Shown piece after piece: positions 57,765 through 64,000 of a DNA stretch of 64,000 nt (positions are counted from its first letter, which is position 1; each line of letters starts with the position of its first letter). Position numbers and translations under genes: made by a program. The stretch is from Flaccisagitta enflata (Eukaryota > Chaetognatha > Sagittoidea > Aphragmophora): the NCBI GenBank assembly GCA_965153355.1, contig OZ231127.1, positions 95,914,001 to 95,978,000 of the forward strand. The letters are read 5' to 3'. The notes beneath the pieces are model-generated. The model saw only the letters and a program-made list of their open reading frames with translations, was not told the DNA's origin and did no database searches.

Positions 57765-59790
57765 CAGCACTACCCGTGCCCTGCTTATGTAGGTTGCGGT
57801 CGAAGTTGAGGGAGCAGTGCAGCAGCCTGGAATAGGTCAATGACTAATGCTTTCACTCATGGGGAATTTCCTCCTCTTTTTAGCAATTGGGATTACGACC
57901 TTTGGGCTGAGATTTGGGCCTCCAGGCTTGGATCTGGGCCTCAAGGCTGAGCTCTTGAGAATAGAATTTGGGCCTCGAGATTGGGATTTAGGCCTCAAAA
58001 ATGGGATTTGGGCCTCAAGAATGGGATTTGGGCCTTACAAATGGGATGTGGGCCTTGAGAACAGGATGTTGGCCTCGAGAATGGGATGTGGGTCTCAAGA
58101 ATGGAATGTGGGTCTCAAGAATGGAATGTGGGTCTTGAGAATGGAATGTGGGTCTTAAAAATGGGATGTGGGCCTCGAGAATGGGATGTGGGCCTCGAGA
58201 ATGGGATGTGGGCCTCGAGAATTGGATGTGGGCCTCTAGAGTGGGATGTGGGCCTTGAGAGTGGGATGTGGGCCTCGAGAATGGGATGAGGGCCTCGAGG
58301 ATGGGATGAGGGCCTCGAGAATGGGATGTGGGCCTCGAAAATGGGATGTGGGCCTCAAAAATGGGAAGTGGGCCTCGAGAATGGGATGTGGGCCTCAAGA
58401 ATGGGATGTGGGCCTCAAGAATGGGATGTGGGCCTCAAGAATGGGATGTTTGGGTGCTTCACATAGCAAAAGTTGCTTATTTCTTTTCATCCTCTTTACC
58501 TAATGTGGAGTGGGCAATTTTAGGACCCTTACCATTTTTCTTTTATCAAAAATTGTTTATCTTCCGTTTTTTAGAAAATTGTTTTTGAGAGCCTAATTTG
58601 TATATTGCAGTGGGATAAAAAAGTATGCTGATCTTCTCTGCATTAGCTTTTATAAACTTCTGCTGTTAAGAGAATTGTTAACCTGCTTTTTCACAAGCTC
58701 TTACATAACTTATGCTCTGATATTTTGATTTATTTTTACAAAAATCATGGTTTTCTAAAACTAACAATTGTTCCTTTTGTAACAAGACTACACAGGATTT
58801 TGCTGAATTCTGGGAAATCTGAGTAAACTTTAAGGCCAAAACAAAAACGGAAGATGAAGGAATTTTGATAAAAGGAAAACGGTCATCTTCATGATCTTTT
58901 TCACTACATATTGGGTTAGCGGGACAAGAAGAAAATCAAATCTTTTGCCCATAAAACCTTACATACTGCAAATGGGATTTGGGCTACAAAATAGGATTTG
59001 GGCCTCGAGAATGGGATTTGGGCCTCGAGAATGGGATTTGGGCCTCGAGAATGGGATTTGGGCCTCGAGAATGGGATTTGGGCCTCGAGAATGGGATTTG
59101 GGCCTCGAGAATGGGATTTGGGCCTCGAGAATGGGATTTGGGCCTCGAGAATGGGATGTGGGCCTCGAGAATGGGATGTGGGCCTCGAGAATGGGATGTG
59201 GGCCTCGAGAATGGGATGTGGGCCTCGAGAATGGGATGTGGGCCTCGAGAATGGGATGTGGGCCTCGAGAATGGGATGTGGGCCTCGAGAATGGGATGTG
59301 GGCCTCGAGAATGGGATGTGGGCCTCGAGAATGGGATGTGGGCCTCGAGAATGGGATGTGGGCCTCGAGAATGGGATGTGGGCCTCGAGAATGGGATGTG
59401 GGCCTCGAGAATGGGATGTGGGCCTCGAGAATGGGATGTGGGCCTCGAGAATGGGATGTGGGCCTCGAGAATGGAATTGGGCCTCGAGAATGGAATTTGG
59501 GCCTCGAGAATGGGATTTGGGCCTCGAGAATGGGATTTGGGCCTCGAGAATGGGATTTAGACCTCGAGAATGGGATTTGGAACTCGAGAATGGGATTTGA
59601 GCCTCGAGAATGGAATTTGAGCCTCAAGAATGGGATTTAAGCCTCAAGAATGGGATTTGAGCCTAGAGGATAGGATTTGGACTTTGAGGCTGGGGGGGGG
59701 CAGAAAAGGAGAAGTAAATTCCACATGTGTAAAGGCAAAGGTCATTGACCTCTTCAGGGTCGCTGCCCAAAAGGAATGCTAATTTTTTAC
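57765..59790 (+). mobile_element. Large F1-type element with two blocks of a 20-bp minisatellite
   Basis: The left end (GCAGCAGCCTGG, GTCAATGACTAATGC, CATGGGGAATTTCC) and right end (GGAATTTACTTCTCC-type words, GTCATTGACC, GGGTCGCTGCCC) are inverted partners typical of F1. The interior is GGGATGTGGGCCTCGAGAAT in two blocks (about 57900-58450 and 58970-59690), separated by 500 bp of unrelated AT-rich DNA. Confidence 0.82.
58970..59690. repeat. 20-bp minisatellite, 36 copies with XhoI-site words
   Basis: GGGATTTGGGCCTCGAGAAT units (58970-59145) switch to GGGATGTG units (59150-59465) and back to GGGATTTG units, with decay at both ends. Twenty bp leaves all frames open; Met-Gly-rich frames are artefacts. 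Confidence 0.97.
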
Positions 59791-60387
59791 GTAGCTTCTT
59801 TACTTCAAAACACTGAATTTCATTGCACAGCTAGTATCCAGTAAATTTTGCATGCGACTAAGATATACAGTTTCAGTCAAAACAGCTGGTTGGCAAACTC
59901 GAGATGACAATGATAACAATGATTACGACACCCACCCGACTCTAACAAGCTTCAAAATGGGGGCTGATTTTTTAAGCTTTCTCATCGCGTTTCTCATCAC
60001 AACTCAAGAAGATACATGACAAAACAATAATTTAGAAAAAAAATATGTCACTTTCCAAGGTACCCCCCCTACAGCCCAAACGGATCATCCTAAAGACCTG
60101 AAATTGGCATGGACACTCACATTAAGCCAAATCGTGGGGCCACCGAGGCGATTTTTGATGTTGCCCCAAAGGCGCGCTGTGGGCAGGGGTTGGGTACCCC
60201 TGGGGGGGGGGCAAAAATGTCAAAAATTTTCTTTTCGATTTTAAAAATTTTTTCACTTTCGACTTGGTTACTTAGTTTAGTGTCTTTAGCACTGAAACAA
60301 AGCATTCTTTTAGTATTTACTTTGTTTGAGAGCAACTTTATGCTGTATCAAACATGATACATCACTTTTCTCATTATTCCGGGTTTT
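59791..60387. other. No gene recognised; F3-like fragment
   Basis: 59940-60040 has the AAGCTTTCTCATCGCG and CAAGAAGATACATGACAAAA words of F3. The rest is unremarkable. Confidence 0.5.
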
Positions 60388-60585
60388 TAGTCGCGTGCTA
60401 CGCGACTCTACAACCCGCTTTGTCGGTCCATCAGTCTGTCTGTTGGTCCATCCGTCACACTTTACTTCTTCGGTGTTAATGGGGGTTTTGGCCTTATTGC
60501 TCCTGCCCAAATGTTCCACTGACCTTAATTATGGCCCCTGCCCACCCGCACGCGACTGGGGTAGCCATGTATCCGGCCTTGTTGA
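60388..60585 (+). mobile_element. F2 element, TCGCG/CGCGA type
   Basis: Hairpin AGTCGCGTGCTACGCGACT (60389-60407), CTCTACAACCCGCTTTGTCG, GTCCATCAGTCTGTCTGTTG tract, internal box GCACGCGAC complementary to the head arm, end GTATCCGGCCTTGTTG. Confidence 0.88.
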
Positions 60586-62370
60586 CAAACTCCGAGGCTT
60601 GCTAAGGCGCCAAGGACAGCTAGCCCAGAGCTAATCAGTTACCTCCTGGAACTATGTTATTTTACTTCTAAAAATACCATTCTGAGGTTTTTATCCTGAT
60701 ATATAGGTAATTATAGGTATGTAGCAGCTTACCAAATGATGCCCTCCTGTGACCTTGTCTCACCAATACAAGAGCGAGTTAGGATTTCAGTCAACTGTAG
60801 TCCCACAGCACGCAACTAGAAATTGCTCCTTTGTATTCATAGCAACCGACAGGCAGGGAAAGATAAGTAAAAATTAGGTTCACCTTAGGAATTGACCAAA
60901 GGTCAACTTTGGCCTTGCCTGAGAGATGGCCAAATAGGTCAATTTCAAAATTGAATAAATTTGTCAAAAACATTCATAATCAGATAGCTCATGTCAATAT
61001 GAACATGGTTCAAAAACTGAATTTTATTACTGATCCTTGATTTTCATGTAAAATTAGGCTGAAATGCAACAAATGATGATCAAAAATAAGCAAAAATTGA
61101 GTTGTTATAGTCAGCAAAACCAAAAAAATGGGAATATTTCTTAAGTCACAGTTCAAGAATTCAATCAGACCCAATTCTGCTGAAAAAAATTGAGATTTCA
61201 ATTTTTTTGAAAATTCTCTATAAGCAGCTTTTTTGGCTGGTTGGGCCAGTTAGCAAAAATTTACTGAATCTTTAGGCAACGTTAATTTAAACTAGGCATT
61301 CTCTGAATGAACCACTGTACAAAAATTTCAGCCAACTCGGACAAATTATTTTAGAAGTTATGCCGTTTTTTAAAAAATTTTGGGTGGTAGGCTGGTTGGG
61401 CTGGTTGGGTTAGTTAGATTATGTCCCAGATGCACCAAGTGCTCTGTTAGTAATAGTTTCAGTCTGATATCAATCCATGCAAAAAATCTTTTGTCTCTCT
61501 CAAAGGGTTTCCAAGATATAGGCATTTCCTGATTTTTTTGGTTTACCATTTTGCTGTAAGTGCATACATGCGCCGATAACAAAGAATTAACTACGAAGAT
61601 TCATCTTGAAGCGTGATTATTCTGCAACAATTTACTGACCAATCACATTGTGAAGCACTGAAAATTTCATTATGGCTGAATGCCGGGAGTTAAGACCTGA
61701 AATTTTCAGTGTATATGCAAAATTTCATGCTCTTTCTCATCGTGTTATCCAAATTTCCATCATCAGTTTCACAATGGCGTGACAGTGACAGACTTAAAGC
61801 GTGACATGAGCGTGACAGAAGAGCTGGGGGGTGTGCAGAATAATCACACTTGAAGAAAAGTGTCATTCTGGCAGAGTTGAGGGTGTCACAGTGGCATGAA
61901 ATTTGGAGCGTATGTCCCACATTTAAATGATCCTCTATTGAATAGAAACCTGAAAGTGATTAGCTGCAGGGGTATAGTGTTTTTAAAAAAGATAATCGGC
62001 ATACTCAGATTTTGCCATGAAATAGCAAAAAAATTAGAAGGATCAAAATTTGATGATAATACAATATTTGAACAACTTAGCATTTGCGCAGTAGGATGAA
62101 ATTTTTTGTACATCACATCGGAATGATGATAACTGATTAAAAGCTGAGAAATGATCAGATAATCTATTTTTGATAAGTTTTACTTGTTATTTGCTTGTCC
62201 GGACAAAATCCGGACAGGCTTGTGTAACCAATTTGACCTAATTTCTACCCCTAGGGGGTAGGGATGGTCACAAGAAATGGTTTGTAAGGTAATCAGGTGG
62301 TTGAGGAAGGTCATCCAACTATAAAAACTTGTCACAATGCAATAGACATTGCAGTAACACTGTTAACGAT
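60586..62370. other. No gene recognised
   Basis: 61605-61855 is bounded by GTGATTATTCTGCA and TGCAGAATAATCAC, a possible old foldback. The remainder shows no exon-like similarity in either strand. Confidence 0.5.
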
Positions 62371-62480
62371 CCGGCCTTGTTTTTAGATGCGTCCCAGCAT
62401 CTCTATGAAAGAGTGTGTCTCTTGGTCTGTCCAGAACGAAAAATTTTCCATTGCAATTTTAACAATTTCCTCTTCTTGTC
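62371..62480 (+). repeat. F2 head, ATGC/GCAT hairpin variant
   Basis: AGATGCGTCCCAGCATCT (62385-62402) followed by CTATGAAAGAGTGTGTCTC, the position-equivalent of F2 heads. Confidence 0.72.
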
Positions 62481-62840
62481 TCTTCATGTCTCTTCATGTC
62501 TCTCTATGTCTCTCCATGTCTCTCCATCTCTTCTCAAGTCTCTTCATGTCTCTCCATGTCTCTCCATCTCTTTTCATGTCTCTTCATGTCTCGCCACGGC
62601 TCTACATGTCTTATCAGGTTCAAACATGTCTCTTAATGTTCTCTCTTCATATCTCTTTGTGGGGGGCAGAGGAGGGTGTGGAGGCGTGGGAGATTGGGAG
62701 ACATTGGGGGTGGTGGGGAGGCGTGGGGGGTGGGGAAGCATGAGGAAAGGTAGTGGCAGGGGGAGGAGGCGTGGGGGGAGGTAGGGGCGGGGGAGGTTGT
62801 GGGGTGGGGAGGAGGCATCAGGGGGAGGGAGAAATCAGTT
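62481..62840. repeat. TCTCTTCATG tract and G-rich tract
   Basis: 62460-62660 repeats CATGTCTCTTCATGTCTC; 62660-62830 is strongly G-rich (GGGGAGGCGTGGGGGG type). No gene. Confidence 0.85.
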
Positions 62841-62844
62841 TTTG

Positions 62845-63330
62845 AGCAGCGGCCCCAAAGGGGACAAAGTCCTATAGAACACAGGGGGACTTTCGTTCGT
62901 CATTCCATTTGTTATTCCGTTCATCCCCCTCAGGCCCTCTCAGGCCTGAAATCTGCCCTCTCAGGCCTGAAATTTACCCTCTCAGGCCTGGAATCTGCCC
63001 TCTTAGGCCTTGAATCTGCCCTCGTAGGCCTGAAATCTGCCCTCTCAGGCCTGAAATCTGTCCTTTCAGACCTGAAATCTGCCCTCTCAGGCCTGAAATT
63101 TGTTCTCGCAGGCCTGAAATCTACCATTACAGATTTAAGGCGTGAGAGGGCAGATTTCAGGCCTGAGAGCCTGGGGGGAATGGATGGAACGACGGATGGA
63201 ATGATGATCAAAAGTCCCCCTGTGTTCTACAGGACTTCGTCCCCTTTTGGGCCGCTGCCCTGCTTCCTCTCACTCCTATTTACAATCATGGAAAGCAGGG
63301 CAACAGGTATCGCTGATTGGGCGACCTGTT
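62845..63330 (+). mobile_element. F1 element
   Basis: Head TTTGAGCAGCGGCCCC, nine or so CAGGCCTGAAATCTGCCCTC units, strand switch near 63130, inverse block, and a tail shortened to ATCGCTGATTGGGCGACCTG. Confidence 0.9.
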
Positions 63331-64000
63331 TTCTATCTCTCTCTCTCTCTCTCAATATCTTCATATCTTCATATCATTATATCTTTATATCTTTATATCT
63401 TAATCGGGAAAAAAGTCATAGTCAGCCCTCGACTTTTTGACATATTCCAGATAAACATGGTTTTCATTTTCTTCTTAGAAAATTGGGAATCTCATCTAAC
63501 TGATTGGGGCCTTCGATGAAATTGAAAGAGTAAGTAAATTTGATACCGTTTTTCTTGCATTTATCGCCCCCCTCTACTTAGTGCCCCCCCTTTAAAAAAG
63601 AGAGAGAGCATATGATGAAAAGATATGTTAAGAAAAAATTCTTTGCAATTTGCCATGAATAATGTTTGATTTTTTGGCATAAAACTAGAGGAATGGTATG
63701 CAAAGCAAAATTTGTCTCTGTTTTAGTGCTGTATTGCACTGACTTACAAAATTGTGATTTAGAAACAATAATTTCTATATAAAAACATCTATACATAAAT
63801 GAGAGAAGGGGTGCTAATTGGAGGTTGAAAATGACAATGTTTCATTTCAATTTCAAAAGAGCCCGGGGCACTTATTATAGGAAATACGGTTATTCTCTTT
63901 CATTCAGTGCCAAGCAGAATTCAAATATTTTTCAAGTTATGATTTTATAATGTTTTTTTTATAAAAAATTTCAATTGATTTTTTTTTATTTCTTTTATTT
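63331..64000. other. No gene; possible foldback 63541-63895
   Basis: CCTCTACTTAGTGCCCCCC near 63572 and GGGGCACTTATTATAGG near 63864 are approximate inverses, with ACCGT-type outer ends. 63340-63400 is a TATCT-rich tract. Confidence 0.45.

Noticed and set aside
58891-59640. Met-Gly-Leu-Glu-rich frames of 190-250 codons
   Set aside because: Product of a 20-bp minisatellite inside an F1-type element; open in every frame and on both strands.

Overview
This is an intron-rich eukaryotic window, most likely from an invertebrate animal. Its anchor is a maintenance DNA methyltransferase of the DNMT1 family on the + strand (2969-18938). I resolve 13 coding exons with matching splice phases, giving 1446 codons plus a stop in one frame. 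The protein has RFTS, CXXC zinc finger, BAH1, BAH2, a Gly-Lys linker and a complete C5-methyltransferase domain with every catalytic motif. A CXXC finger inside DNMT1 plus a Gly-Lys linker is the animal arrangement (plant MET1 lacks the CXXC), which is why I favour a metazoan. The species cannot be told from this sequence. The exons encoding the PCNA/DMAP1-binding N-terminus were not found and probably lie before position 1.

The DNMT1 introns are crowded with repeats. They hold a 1.5 kb CT array (3237-4733), a TIR transposon nested inside another repeat (6319-7998), ATG arrays that triplicate a splice donor (9881-10165), GA/CA arrays (11830-12661), a long foldback element sitting exactly on the exon 11 donor (16330-16891) and about 51 copies of a 16-bp minisatellite (17144-17958).

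From 19 to 37 kb and again from 57.5 to 64 kb there are no genes I can support. These regions are made of two abundant repeat families plus foldback MITEs. Family F1 ('GCAGCGGCC' elements) has inverted ends around an internal minisatellite. Family F2 ('TCGCG/CGCGA' elements) has a terminal hairpin whose stem covaries between copies and an internal box complementary to it.

On the - strand between 37 and 54 kb I assembled four genes that simple open reading frames do not reveal. In transcription order they are: a RING-finger (C3HC4) protein (54254-51113, 5' incomplete); a Myb/SANT-like protein with an SR-rich region (51020-48257); a Pro-rich repeat/coiled-coil protein (about 45357-44182); and a nine-exon HARBI1-like PIF/Harbinger transposase (about 43742-37258). 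The transposase keeps its whole DDE triad, with the second Asp carried by a 12-nt microexon. PIF/Harbinger elements normally encode a transposase plus a Myb-like partner. A same-strand cluster with an added RING protein therefore suggests either an unusually large element or a domesticated set of genes. All four are interpreted from sequence alone and need transcript evidence.
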